Source: Limnephilus marmoratus (lineage: Eukaryota; Arthropoda; Insecta; Trichoptera; Limnephilidae). Taken from it: a stretch of 64,000 nt of DNA. The notes under the pieces were generated by a model. It saw nothing but the letters and a program-made list of their open reading frames with translations. It did not search any database and was not told the DNA's origin. The position numbers and the translations under genes were made by a program. The number at the start of each line of letters is the position of its first letter. Within the stretch, counting starts at the first letter, position 1. Where the stretch lies: assembly GCA_917880885.1 (NCBI GenBank), contig OU862907.1:72659072-72723071 (forward strand). The letters are read 5' to 3'. Below are positions 11,637 through 23,254 of this stretch, one piece after another.

Positions 11637-11903
11637 AGCGAATCTATATCTTTCGTGGGATCGTTATGAGATAACGGACGTGATCTCCACTTAAATTTGT
11701 GCGATTTTTACATATTTATTGTAACTTATTTTAGTTTTTATCTTTTTAAACATGAATTACTACTGCAAGTATGAATGATTATTGATTATGAATTCATTTA
11801 ATGTACTTACGTTGTTCTTAGGAAAAGTAAATAAATCACACAAATCTGACAGGAGATCACGTCCACTTTCTCATAACGATCCGACAAAAGATATAGAATC
11901 GCT
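11637..11903. repeat. foldback element, arms about 75 bp
   Basis: Left arm about 11637-11712 and right arm about 11829-11903 are inverted copies sharing blocks such as GGATCGTTATGAGA and GGACGTGATCTCC, separated by about 115 bp. No ORF and no clear target duplication. Likely a MITE or foldback relic. Confidence 0.6.
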
Positions 11904-12969
11904 CTTCTGGAGTTGGAGTTTGAATGAATTTATGATGACATCTACAAACGAAAACCAACATATTATGCGCGCAGTTTTACAAAAAATGAAATCATAAATC
12001 CCTTCAAATGAATACAGAAGTCTTAGGACCTTATCAATAAGGAAGTTGAGTGAAAAATATTCTGACTTATAAAAAATATGTTCATGTAGATCAAAAAATA
12101 TCGGTTCTAAATATATAAATATATTTCTATATTATTATTCTTAGAATTAGTTAAACGTTCTTAAAAAATGATTAAAAAGCTATAAGCTTAAAACGCTTCA
12201 TCATTGGTCAAAAGAATTCTGACGTCATCTGTGCCCCGGTTTGTACGATCATGATCGTGCATCTCTTTCTATTACACGAGAGATGGTTTATTTATGATGA
12301 GACAGGTTGTATAGGCCAAACGTTTGCTTTACAGACAGAACTGGACAGCAAACTGCAGAAATAAATTAACGTTCATATCACAAAAACATAAAAACCAAAC
12401 AAAAATAGTTTTAATATAAACACACAAATAAATATTGAGTTTAAATAATTAGAGAAGAAATTTCTTTACCGCGCGTGAAAAAGTGATGCAGCTTTGAAAC
12501 AACTAAACATTTTAATGTAAACATATATTTGTCTCACTTGCACAAGTCACGAGAACAATACCGCCGCTAGTTAGACAAAGGCAGAAACACAAACCTGGGT
12601 TGGCAGGGTGGTGTTGCCTACAATTTGAAATTTTACCCAATATAAACAACGAAAAAGAGTTTTGTTAACAATAGTTTGTAATAAAATAAACTAATTAACA
12701 TTATTTTGAATATATGTTTTTTTATTATACTATATGAGTAAAAGTAAGCATAACTTATGAAATCATTACGAAATTTTTTGTTCCAATATTTTTTTATCGT
12801 ACCAATAGTATATACTTAATACTCAAACGGACAGTGCTTTAAAAGTGATTCAAAATGTGTTTTCAAAGTTCTTTTCTCGGCAATCAAATTATTTCCACCC
12901 ACTTACCACGGCATGCTGCATCTTTAGGTGCCCTGCAAAATTATTAATATAAAACACTTACTACATAAT
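11904..12969. other. AT-rich intergenic spacer
   Basis: No ORF, RNA gene or repeat boundary recognised. Confidence 0.4.
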
Positions 12970-12971
12970 TA

Positions 12972-15320
12972 AGGTAAAACACCCTATTTCTGACACGTTA
13001 AGCTATCACTTTTTTTTCATGAATTTCAATATTTTTTTGTAAAATCAACCTTGTATTTCTGAAACGAAATTTTTAATTTTAGGAATCATTGTTCAATTTC
13101 AAATAATGAAATCGCACTTTTTGGTAAATTTATTACCGTTAAATATTTAAAATCATTTAATATGTAACATGCTAGCAAAACACATATTTCTGACATACCA
13201 AAATCAATATGTTCCTATTGATTGACATGGCTATTCGTATTTCTGACATACCAAAATCAGTATGAATCCAGTATCCGACATACATGTTGATATTTCGATT
13301 CGTTGATGCAAATAAAATGCAAAGCCAGGTGGACAACATTTAAAGCAAAAATCAATATTTTGGAGAAACTTTATTAAATATTAAACATAAAATTTAAAAA
13401 AAAATAATTTTATACAGGGATGAAAATAAATTAAAACATTGTTATTTGGTATAAAACATCGCTAATATTATTTTTCCTTTGTTTTACACGAACAGGGAAC
13501 TTAACCGTATCTTACCTTCTTCAGGCATTACATCTAAATTAAAATAGGTACAAGCATTATAATTAAAATAGGTATTTTCGTCCTCGCACGTTCATTGAAA
13601 GAAGTAGAAGGTTGATTGATAACAGACCTCATTAAAAAAACTAGTTTTAAATGGATTAATGGTATTCCTGCTAACTAGATTAATTTTCAATGTTTTTTTG
13701 GTTCTCGTGTAGTATTTCCATATTATTTTCACTGTCTTCAAAGGGATATTCAAAATAGTTTCGTTATTCATGTCAGCAATCCACTGAGGGTCTATTATAT
13801 ACCTTAACACTTTCAGAATTAATTTCCGATGATATATTCGAAATATCTAAATTCCCCGAAAAATTGTCTACAGTTACAGTCATAATTTTCCAAATATCAA
13901 ATAATGCCTTGTACTCCGCAAGGCCCATCCAAACCTTGTGCGATTCACGAAATTCTTTTAAAACAGCAGAATAATAAGGGAATGGAATGAAATGAGGGGA
14001 TATAACCGGTGATAGATTATTTTCTACTAAATGTATTGTTTCTTCCACTGCAATGCTCTCTGGAGTCACTGATTTTAAACTTTCATTGAATAATGATGAT
14101 TTTCATAATTTTTCGTATGGTATGGCATCTGCATCAAAAGGAAAAAGACCACACACTCGAAAGCCATTTTTGAGGTGCGATTTCATATCCGTGTTATCTA
14201 GCGCGCTTTTTAAAATAAGCGCAAAATTTTCCCTTTTTACTTTTGCTTCCTTATTTTTCAGTCACCATTCCTGGATAGATTTTTTAAAGGACACTTTTAA
14301 CGGCCTAAACACAGCAACATCCAGCGGTTGCAAGAAGTGTGTGGCGTTTGGGTACAAAACCACCAAAATAATTTGATTTGCTTTGCAAAACTCACTAATA
14401 TTCAGTGTTAGGTGAGATGATTTTTCATGAAAACGGCGCTTTATAAATCAGCCAAATATTATTATGCCCGTCTACGAAATAAATGACAGAAGTTATATTT
14501 CATTTTATTAAAACATTAGTTCGGTAACATTATTTATTTAATCAAATTGTTACTCACAAACTCGCAAAACATTGCCAAATTTGCCTTTAAAATCAAAAGA
14601 AAACTATTTCTTAAATGGCCTGAATTTTATATAAAAAATACCAAATAAATTAAATTACACTATCGGCAATAGATATTTCTCAAATATTTTTTTAATAATT
14701 CGATTTGGTTGGGTATTTTGTCATCAAATCCAAAATATAGTTAATTATAAGAGAGGTCACGCAGCCGTTCTCCTTATGTCAGGATTAAACCCCCCCAAAT
14801 AATGATAAATATCAATTTCTGACATACCGGTCAGAAATATGAACATGATTTTTTGAAGGTGTATCATTTTCTGACATACATGTCAGAAATATGATCACCC
14901 TATTTTAAACAGGTACCTATTTCTGTCCGCTCAAAAATTGTCATAAATCAATTAAAATATATTATTTTCCGTTTAAAATGTACAAATATGGTCAATACTC
15001 TATTGAAAAACATACAAAAACAATACATAAAACATTGGTGAACTGTGTCTTCACATTTTGTAAAATTTGGTTTACTCTTCGAAAAAGGTGAAAAAATGTG
15101 CAATATCACAAAATCACCAAAATCATATACTAAATAATATTTTGGTTGAAATGGGTGTCAAATAGTCCTTAGACTAAACGTTGGTTAGAGGGAGAGGGGA
15201 ACAAATTTCTCGATGCGCTAATATCAATATACGTAGGTATGTTACTTCAGTTTGTAAAATCGTAATTTGTGTTACATATGTCAGAAATCGGAGCAGGGTC
15301 AGAAATGTGGTGTTTTACCT
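12972..15320 (-). mobile_element. pogo-like (Tc1/mariner) transposon, internally deleted
   Basis: Ends are inverted: AGGTAAAACACC at 12972 and GGTGTTTTACCT ending at 15320, flanked by TA at 12970-12971 and 15321-15322, the TA duplication of Tc1/mariner elements. The similarity of the ends continues for about 24 bp (both contain ATTTCTGAC). Subterminal regions carry many copies of a TTTCTGACATA motif. A broken transposase C-terminal half lies on the minus strand. The catalytic N-terminal half is missing, so the copy is non-autonomous. Confidence 0.85.
13820..14415 (-). pseudogene. pogo/Tigger-type DDE transposase, C-terminal fragment
   Basis: Minus strand from about 14415: LNISEFCKANQIILVVLYP, then THFLQPLDVAVFRPLK, then SHLKNGFRVCGLFPFDADA. 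These match the end of the DDE_1 domain of pogo/jerky/Tigger transposases as I know them. Internal stops occur near 14275 and 14105; 14069-13773 is open. The first two catalytic acidic residues and the N-terminal HTH domain are absent. Confidence 0.8.
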
Positions 15321-15857
15321 TACTAGATTATTCATTAATAAACTAAAATAAGTAGTAATGACTTCTTCTGTATGAAGATTAACCCATATATTATGCCCAG
15401 TGGGTCGTTTTTGTCCTGAAAAACAGGCTCTAGAAAAGTAGCGAATTGTTGAAAGCAACCGCTTGTTTTCGATATCTAGTGCAATTTATCGATGGGTGAA
15501 AGTACTATCTACTAAAATAAACAGACAGTTTTGCTCCACGGTCAAAGTTGTAAAATTTGGTGACAGTTCAATTCATGACTCAATTGAAGTTGGCGAAAAA
15601 ATCCGGTTTTTCTGAGAATAATGTAAGTTATGTATTTTTCTTTGTAAATTTACCAATTATTTTGATTTTATTGTAAAATTAGATAGTTTACTTATCTAAT
15701 GCAAACAAATTAATCCAAAATAAATATTTTATTTCACAGATATAGTTGTCTAAACTTTTATGGGTCGTTAAATACCCCTTGGGCAGAAGTATACTCAATT
15801 ACTATTTGTTATTTCTAGGAATAGAAGACCCCTTTGTACGAACGACACTATAGAGGT

Positions 15858-16490
15858 GTTTTTTTTTTTTTTTTTACATTAACACCACACAGGAGGCCCT
15901 GAGGAAAATAATTTCCCTCAGGGCCTATGTCATCTTTGTAGATGCTGTGTGGAGGGTCTCTTTGAGGAAAGGAAGGAGTGAACATGGGTCTTGAAGAGAC
16001 CCATGTTGTAGGAGGGAGGAAACACAGAGGCCGGCAAATCGTTCCACAGCCGAGCCGTTGAACTCAAGAACGAGTCATAGAAACGACCCGTTCTCATGTG
16101 AGTAATGTCAACCGTGTACAAATGTTGGGCGCGTGTTTGGCGTGTTTCCCGACTATGCACCGGAGCCGAGGGGATCAATGATGCTAGTTCCTCGGAGCAT
16201 CTTCCATTGTAATACCGGTAGAACAAGGACAGCATTCCCACCTGACGCCTATGCTCTAAAGATTGCAGTCCGTCTGTTAGGATGGGAGAATCTATCAAAC
16301 GGACCGCCCGTTTCTGCACAGAGTCAAGGGTTTTTTTTAGGTATTTTGGAGCTCCAGACCAGAGGTGTTGAAAAGTTTGAACGTTGACGATGAGATAAAA
16401 GGTGGAGATGTTTTTATTGACCCACCTGGTGATGGCAGGGTCTAGGACGGTGATTTTGGCGATGAAGAAGGTACATTTTTCCATCATTTA
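15858..16490 (-). pseudogene. LINE-A ORF2 C-terminus plus 3' tail, inserted in piggyBac
   Basis: Minus-strand frame 16487-15930 (185 aa) contains the C-terminal segment typical of one insect LINE group: HLWSGAPKYLKKTLDSVQKR, AVRLIDSP, SLFYRYYNGRCSEELA, RLWNDLPASVFPPSYN. The 3' tail follows at once: a palindromic CCCTGAGG...CCTCAGGG block and a poly-A run (seen as T at 15859-15877). It is 5'-truncated. The same coding segment recurs on the plus strand at 37620-37993. Confidence 0.8.
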
Positions 16491-16499
16491 TCCCGTCAA

Positions 16500-17130
16500 C
16501 AGTTACTCGAACCTGCCAGTCTTACTTTGAGGCGTTCATTTGCTGAGGAAATTACGTTCAGCGAAGATGAAGAATATGACAATACATCACCACTGTCACC
16601 GAAACAAGACAGGCGCGGTAGGGCACATAGAAGGGCACGAGCACGGAAGGCTTACGGAAGGAGGCGTGGAAGGAAATGTCAAGCGGATGGGGAGCGCACT
16701 TTGGTGAAGAGAGGCCTTCCTAGGAACAACTATGAGTGGATCAAGCCCCTACCTAGGTCTATTACTATTTTATCCGAAAATAGTACAAAAAAATGTTTTT
16801 CACAGTGCGTAATAATCGTTTTGAAAACGGCCCACTGAAGGATGTAAAAGAATGCCAAAAGTAGCAAGAGGATACTATATATAAGCATTGCCTTCTATAT
16901 ATAAGCTAAATACTATATATTTATAAGCATTGCACTTCGTTGAAAAATAATGGAACTGAAATACCTAAATCTGGACCAAGTCGAAAGATCCAAACAAGTG
17001 TACCTTATATGGCGTGAAAGCACTATGCGGAGAACATGATCGAAAAAGCTCTGCCAAGACTTCACTGCGCTTTTTGTAAAAATAAAACTGTGACGGCGTG
17101 CAATAAATGCGGTGTAAACTTAGATTAGAT
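16500..17130 (+). pseudogene. piggyBac transposase remnants
   Basis: 16527-16790 keeps an acidic then basic N-terminal-like segment (EITFSEDEEYD ... RARARKAYGRRRGRK). After a deletion, 17050-17125 encodes HCAFCKNKTVTACNKCG and then a stop, resembling the cysteine-rich C-terminal zinc-binding motif of piggyBac transposases. The DDD catalytic core is missing. The identification rests mainly on the TTAA/CCC ends and this terminal motif. Confidence 0.65.
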
Positions 17131-17419
17131 TTTGGTAGTTTCATTCGTAATTTTTATTTCAAAATATTTTTTTCTGTTTAAGTTACTACCGATTTCGATA
17201 AATAAAGAATCAATAAAATAATCGCATTTTTATTCAACATGAATTCAAGGCAACGCATTTGCCCCTGGGGTCGTTTTCGACCCATTAAAAAAACAACACT
17301 TTCTCCACTCCCACCTCAAAAATTCCGCGAGAGTCTTTAAAACAATCCTTCAGGGACCCACATATCCTAAAATGAAAAAGATCGGAAACCAAAAATAGTT
17401 CTGGGCATATATGGGTTAA

Positions 17420-18464
17420 AACGTAATTTTTATTATTATTTCCAAAATATTTTAAATGAGAGGTTACCTAAATAGTAACTTATTCCAGAAATCGTGTATT
17501 TTCCCAATAGTGTGGTAAAACCAAAACGACTTTTTAGTGGCAACATTAAACCTGTATTATAGTATTTGACATTTTATATTTCAAATTTCTGCGTTTTTTA
17601 ATTAAATATGAATACGTAAACAATAAACTTCCGTGTGGAAAGTAATTTTGCTTGATTTATTATGTGTTTGTGTCATTGAATCGCATTCTTTCACGACATA
17701 TTTAACCATTTTGTAGAGCTTAACGCTCGTTCGACGAAAACTGTCACTTTATAATACCGTGTTATACGTTCAGGCGGCGGCGAAAAACCCAAATTCTGAC
17801 TTTAAAAATTAATTTAACTATGAAATCTTAATCAATTTTCTTTTTTTTTTAATACTATTAATTCTGATAGACGGTTAACATTGATAAGAAAAACTGCTGG
17901 AATTCCTTATTGAAGAATTAAAAAAATCTCCATACAAAATGCCAAAGCAACGTGTTGAGTGTGAGTCAAATGACGTCACACACACACCTCGCTCGGATTC
18001 CGCCGTTTTGGTGGGCTTAATAAAATTTAAACTTTGAGAATTAATTTATTTATGAAAACGAACTTAAAAAAAAAAAAAAAAATACCAATATTTAAGTTTG
18101 AATGTGCACATTGATAAAAAAAATAAAAAATGGACTCAACTTCCTCATTAACCCTCCAGGATCCACGATGCGATTGTAGTTTACAACGCTCTTTAAAACA
18201 TCAATAACTCTTCAAATGCTTCAATCATTAAATCAACATCTTAAGTTTTCCTAAAAAATATATTTTTGCATCCGTTAAAAATATATAAAAAATTGTGACG
18301 TTTCTGTATAAAATAATAAAAAATGTTTTCCTAAAAGTCGACATATTTCTATGTCAGATGAGACAACAAATTTTAAATTTCTATGGGAATAACAGAGAAG
18401 ACAAAACATTAACTCATTCCAACCTCATTAACCTACGTCCAATATTACCCTCATCCTTGTCATC
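17420..18464. other. AT-rich intergenic spacer
   Basis: Homopolymer-rich, with a short CA run near 17978. No gene or element boundary recognised. Confidence 0.4.
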
Positions 18465-18785
18465 CTTGGGGATGATGTGTTAAGGGTCTTTTTAGTATAG
18501 GAAGGTTAGGAAGTTCTGAGAAGGAAAAGGATATAAGGGGTGGGTAGATATCTCGGTGTCGTTTGATGACTTAGCAGGGGTTCATGGGGTAGGTTTGGTT
18601 CAGGATCTTGGCGGCGGATACGTCTGCCTACCAACTGGCTCTACGTGGCTGGCCGGGTCGGAAGAGACTGGTTGATGGAGACCTTTGACCTCTCCAGCAG
18701 GAAGACCTCTCCCCAAAGATGACATAGGCCCTGAAGCGAATTATTTTCCTCAGAGCCTCATGTGTGAAGCTAATGTAAAAAAAAT
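18465..18785 (+). repeat. LINE 3'-tail repeat copy
   Basis: Solo copy of the dispersed tail block: GATGACTTAGCAGGGGTTCA ... CAGGAAGACCTCTCCCCAAAG ... CAGAGCCTCATGTGTG, ending in an A run at about 18778-18784. No coding portion. Other copies: 10925-11300, 37040-37375, 38825-39215, 41690-42085 (+); 15878-15960, 22150-22230 with 30640-30720, 48980-49210, 58725-59055 (-). Confidence 0.7.
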
Positions 18786-19332
18786 ACTGTATGTCTACAC
18801 TACAGTATCCACAGCTTAAGTTTTTATAATTTCGTATAGAACTATGTGACAAGTGGTCGCCATTTTACGATTTAATGTATGTAGATTTACTATAGACGAA
18901 TGCATCACATAATATGTAAGACGTAGGTAAATATAATAACAAATTCTTTGTTTTGCTTTTTTGTAAAAATCTTTTACATCTCCATTTTTACTTATATATT
19001 GTTATGATAAACACGTCGGATTAATGTTTAATTAAGAATTAACCTAATTGGTTTTTGTCGTTATGTTCCTGTGAAATAAATGTTTTTAATTTGCTATATA
19101 AACTATTTCCACTCATAAAAGTAAATTTTATCTTAAAGGTTATCTTTAAATTTCGGAAAAATGTTAAAACATACGAGTATTATAAAAAAATACTAGTATG
19201 CAGTTCACATCGGTAGAAGCGAAAACTTCAGAAAAAAGAGTCGGAAGGCTACGAAGCACCGCATAAAGAGGAGACCGAATATTCTAACCCATTCTCAATA
19301 AATGCTATAGATGCATATGTTTGTCTCTTTTT
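18786..19332. other. AT-rich spacer
   Basis: No supported feature. Confidence 0.4.
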
Positions 19333-19550
19333 AGTGTCGTTTTTCGTTTCATCCAGTTTCAAATCACAACCGTTCTAAAGAAGTTTTCACTTCAAAGTAA
19401 TTATAACATTTTTTTTTTCTTGGTTTGCTTATTGTTTTTTTGTGTCGCTTTTTCGTCTCATCCAGTTTCAAATCACAACGGTTCTAAAGAAGTTTTTCAC
19501 TTCAAAATAATTATAATTTATTTTTTCGTTGTTTGCTTTTGCGTAAAACT
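19333..19550 (+). repeat. two-copy tandem repeat, period 109 bp
   Basis: Two adjacent copies share GTGTCG...TTTCG and ATCCAGTTTCAAATCACAAC, beginning at 19351 and 19460 for the latter block. Homopolymer tracts differ in length between the copies. Confidence 0.75.
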
Positions 19551-20207
19551 GTAAAAAAATTAAAATTCGAGTGTTCTATAAGTAGTATTGTATTTTTCTT
19601 GTAATCTATTTCTCTACGCGACTAGTGTTAAAACAAACGATCAGCAAACATAAAAAGCTCTTTACGTTAAAGTATTTTTTGTAAATGTATTTAAAAAATG
19701 ATAGTAGGTCGGTGTCAGCCCTTACTAGTACCTAGCGCATTCCACATGTGGCTTTTTGAAACAATGGTGCTATTCTGCAGGCTAACGTGACCCTAGGCGG
19801 TCGCTGTCACAGCCGCCCGCCTTGTTGGGCGTTTCAAATAATATTTGATTATTTATTATGAATGATTATTTTTTTAATATTTCAGTTTTAGGGAACAAAA
19901 TCAATATTTTTTCTTACAATAAATTAATATAAGCCAAATAAAAAATATTCACAACAATATTTTTACAAAATACCCGAAATAATTTCCTAATCACATATAG
20001 TAACATCGTTTAACAAGACGGTTTGTCGAGGGTATTTTTAGCATGGTATGGGAAAGGTTATATTCCTTTGTCGAGTATTCAAAATATTATTATAATTATC
20101 AAAAGTAGGAACTACCTTTAACAATTATTTTCTTCGAAAGTTCGTTGTCTATGAAAATATCGTCTACCTTCTGTCGCCTCCTGACTTCTGACTTCTGACA
20201 TTTACAT

Positions 20208-21244
20208 TAGAGGCGGGCAAAGCGTCTCAGTTGAGCGAGCCGGTTCACTGGGTCTCGTTCAATGAAAAGATCCGGGTCAGTGAACCGGCTCGAATGAACG
20301 ACTGAATTGGTCCATCTCCCCCGTCCCCTCCCTCGGCCCTCCACACTTTATTAAAAAGGGAACCCCAATATTTTGGGGTTCCCTTTTTAATCGGATTCTT
20401 GTATCCCTGAATGAAAAAATGAAATCCTTTGTATTTAGTTGAGTTTACTGTGAAACGTCAGTATCGAAATCTCAGTACGGTAATCGCATAATCTTTTGTA
20501 CGTCTCTTGTCGCTTTTGTTGGTTTGTACCCGGGATACAGAATTACGTATTTTTAAAATTATTATTACTTTCTTGTGAGTCTTGTAAGTGTAGTTTAAAC
20601 TTAAAATTTGATGAATTATTGAAAATAAACAATGAATGATTTACTGAAAATAAACAATGAGCATAATAATAATATAACTTATACTGTTATAATAAACAAA
20701 ATAATGTGGCCGGAGCGTCGACGTCACGACTGACGTATTATGCACGCACACCCGCTTGAATTCCGATATTATTATTATATTCATTGTATTTCGGTAATAA
20801 CATGCACGGCGCACGCACACTACCCAGCAAAGGATAATGTGGCCGGAGCGCTGACGTCACGACTGACGTTTTATGCACGCAAACACGCTTGAATTCCGAT
20901 ATTATTATTATATTCATTGTATTTCAGTAGTAGCGTCGCTGACTAGAGTGGCTATGAACGAACGAACGAACGAGCAATCCGCATCAGTACATTAGTGACC
21001 CGCGAGCCGCGAGATCCGTTGAACGATACACTGCTCTCGGCTCCCACGGGTCAGTCGGGTCTTCGGATCTCACGGGTCAGTTGCTCAATCGGCTCACCGG
21101 ATCTGGCGGGTCAGTTGGCTCACCGGCTCACTCGTTCGCGAAGATCCGCGAACCGTGAAGATCGTTCTTTGGGAACCGGATCTTACGGATCAGTATGAAA
21201 ATCCGGTTCACTGAGCCGACTCGTTCGCGAACGACTCACTTCTA
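20208..21244. mobile_element. non-autonomous hAT element with 8-bp TSD
   Basis: Ends TAGAGGCGG and (inverted) TAGAAGTGA are flanked by ATTTACAT at 20200-20207 and 21245-21252. Subterminal regions carry repeated GGTTCACTG, GGATC and GGGTCAGT motifs, plausible transposase-binding repeats. The interior has two direct copies of a roughly 100-bp block (about 20703-20803 and 20832-20930; ATAATGTGGCCGGAGCG). No transposase ORF. Confidence 0.85.
20351..20390. repeat. 18-bp perfect hairpin inside the hAT element
   Basis: TTAAAAAGGGAACCCCAA at 20351-20368 pairs perfectly with 20373-20390 around a TATT loop. No gene is adjacent, so a terminator role has no support. Confidence 0.8.
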
Positions 21245-21739
21245 ATTTACATCGCGTCTCGCGTCCTTGAACAGTGCTCGATGTCATTCGCGCCCCACTT
21301 TTCTAAAGTAATATTGTGTTTTACACAATACTTGCGTTCCAATTTTACAGTTTTGGGTATCTTCAGTGACCATTACATTTTTATTCCGAAGTTAATCACA
21401 TTATTGCACTTTCCTTGTGACGTTTCATCAACACGTTGATATTGCCCGCTACGCTTCGCCTTGTACGTAAGTATTTTTACGTTTTATTGACTTAGAAAGA
21501 CCTGAGCCCCTTAATTGGTGCATGTTTATTATAAGAATGTATGTAGTTATACAACATTCGCGCTATAACATATTGAGCTCCCCAACACCAACCAGGTAAA
21601 CGTACGACAGACGAGAGTACATAAGTTTGTACATCGTCGATTTTACGGCCGCTGGTACAAATGCCGTCCTAGAGATTATTAAGTTTATTAAATCTTTACC
21701 CTGAGTGCAAAATGTTAACTTATTACATTTAGTTAATTC

Positions 21740-22140
21740 CATTATTACATCACTTTTTTGTCTTGCGTTTACTCATAGTTAAAAATAGATAGCACCAATT
21801 TTGTTTTTCCGTATCGCCGCGCTTCGCCTCGTACGTAAGTTGTTCATGTTGTATTGAATAATTAAGGCCTAAGCGTTTTAGTTTGCCATGTTTTATTAGA
21901 AAACGTCACATTTTCAAACATTTGCAATACAATATTACATTTAGTTACCCAACATCGGCTAGGTCAACAAGCGACAGACGAGAGTATAACACAGGTGGAC
22001 AATGTAACGCTGTCCGAAATATTGACTAAAGAAAGAGATAGCGCAACACGGCAAAGTGCCCCAAAATGAATCACTTTTGGCCGTTAAAAATCTCAAGTCA
22101 TATCCGAGAGTACATAAGTTTGTTTGTTCTGTCACAAATG
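21740..22140 (+). repeat. further upstream-module copy and hammerhead-family repeat relic
   Basis: 21760-21900 repeats the CTTGCGTTTACTCAT block (also at 31271) and a CGCTTCGCCT-CGTACGTAAGT block matching the one near 21460. 22010-22110 is a diverged relative of the 52306-52494 and 58521-58640 repeats (AACGCTGTCCGAAA, GCGCAACACGGCAAA). The hammerhead-like CTGATGA part is not preserved here. Confidence 0.5.
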
Positions 22141-22230
22141 CCAACGATGCGGTTAGTAAGTTTTTAAAATCTTTAAACATGAACCCGGGCACCCCTGCTT
22201 AATCTCCAAACGTAGCGAACCACTCGAAGT

Positions 22231-22877
22231 TGCAGCAGTTTGGGCAAGTACTGGCCTGATTTAGACGGAGTTTCTAGCCACGCGGGTACCGGATGAATTT
22301 GACAGCCGTAAATGTACAGGCGCTGGTAGAGGGCGAATCGAGATGAAGTTTCGATACGTTCGTCAGTTGGTTCTGGGGAGTTTCATGGTGTGGACAGCTG
22401 AACTTCAAGCCGCCAAAGGTCATGGCCAATACACGCGTGAGCGAATTAATATTTAATAATGAATCATCACGAGATATTTAGCTTAACTTTGGTATTTTAT
22501 TATCCTTAGCATTTAATTTAAATCCTTATAAATATGTTCGGTTATCCGTACAGGCGCCCTTCAGGATTTACAAATATTATTCTTCCTTTTATTGAGACCC
22601 ACATGTTCCGAGATAATAGTTTTCACATTAATTGACTTACCTATGGTAATCAACCACCCCTGGTAGATTTAAATCAATTTAATCATGCTCTACCCTTAAT
22701 TGTTTGAAAGTATTTAAATAAATGTTGCATTTTTGTTACTGGTATAATCCGTCTTTTCTTACACTAATCTACCCACATGTCTGCACTTGTTTCTATTTTG
22801 AATACAGAGAAATATTGAGAGTATTTGGATGGCGGTGATAAGTAAAGATAGAGATATTAGGTAAATATTACGTTACA
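22231..22877 (+). repeat. 5' LTR
   Basis: 647 bp starting TG and ending CA, matching 29993-30639 with one substitution found by eye (G versus T in GAATACAGAG/TAAAT near the end). It should carry the promoter for the genomic RNA; TATA and polyadenylation signals were not assigned. Confidence 0.92.
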
Positions 22878-22880
22878 ATC

Positions 22881-22891
22881 TGGGCCCAACG
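22881..22891 (+). other. putative primer-binding site
   Basis: TGGGCCCAACG lies 3 nt downstream of the 5' LTR and begins with TGG, complementary to a tRNA CCA end. The primer tRNA is not identified. Confidence 0.5.
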
Positions 22892-23254
22892 TTATAAAAG
22901 AACTTAATGTGGCGTCTCGGACATGTGCTCGTCTATTTTATTGTTCTTTCACTTGTATTATCTCGTGATGATTTGTTGTTCGTCATGTGTGTTGTGGTCA
23001 ATGGCGGCTTGTTGAACACCTGCATAGACACGTGTCTCCCGGTAGTTTTTAAGTTTACAATTTTGCTTTGCAAAGGAACCAACTCACCGGCGTTTTTTTT
23101 TTGCGCTTTTCAAACGTCTCCAGTCATCTGGCGACATTTTATTTATAATTTTATCTTGAGATGCATGGGAAATATTTCCGAGTATTGGTGTAACATCTTG
23201 TGTTGTCGCATGTTCTAATAACTTTTTGTTTTATAATCCCTTTGTAGTTAGGTT

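Larger units (their letters stand above)
15383..17415 (+). mobile_element. piggyBac-like transposon split by a LINE
   Basis: TTAA at 15379-15382 and 17416-17419 flank ends that are inverted: CCCATATATTATGCCCAG at 15383 and CTGGGCATATATGGG ending at 17415. TTAA duplication plus CCC terminus is the piggyBac hallmark. GGGTCGTTTT-type motifs recur near both ends. A LINE piece is inserted at about 15858-16490. Transposase survives only as fragments, so the copy is dead. Confidence 0.87.
20085..21520 (+). repeat. second copy of the gene A upstream module, interrupted by hAT
   Basis: 20085-20170 matches 3920-4010 and 21290-21520 matches 4060-4300 (TCTTCAGTGACCATT, GCACTTTCCTTGTGACGTTT). The break is filled by the hAT element 20208-21244. 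I infer this is the promoter/first-exon region of the gene B locus, now separated from its coding exons by the gypsy insertion. Confidence 0.5.

Noticed and set aside
15895..15931. CCCTGAGGAAAATAATTTCCCTCAGGG as a hammerhead core
   Set aside because: Contains CCTGAGGA, but no GAAA plus helix III arrangement follows; it is a simple palindrome in the LINE tail.
20351..20390. Bacterial-type intrinsic terminator
   Set aside because: Perfect hairpin with T run, but the context is a eukaryotic hAT MITE with no gene upstream.
22907..23218. 103-codon ORF between 5' LTR and gag
   Set aside because: Lies in the leader; hydrophobic/Cys-rich translation resembles chance reading of AT-rich DNA and no retroelement domain is visible.
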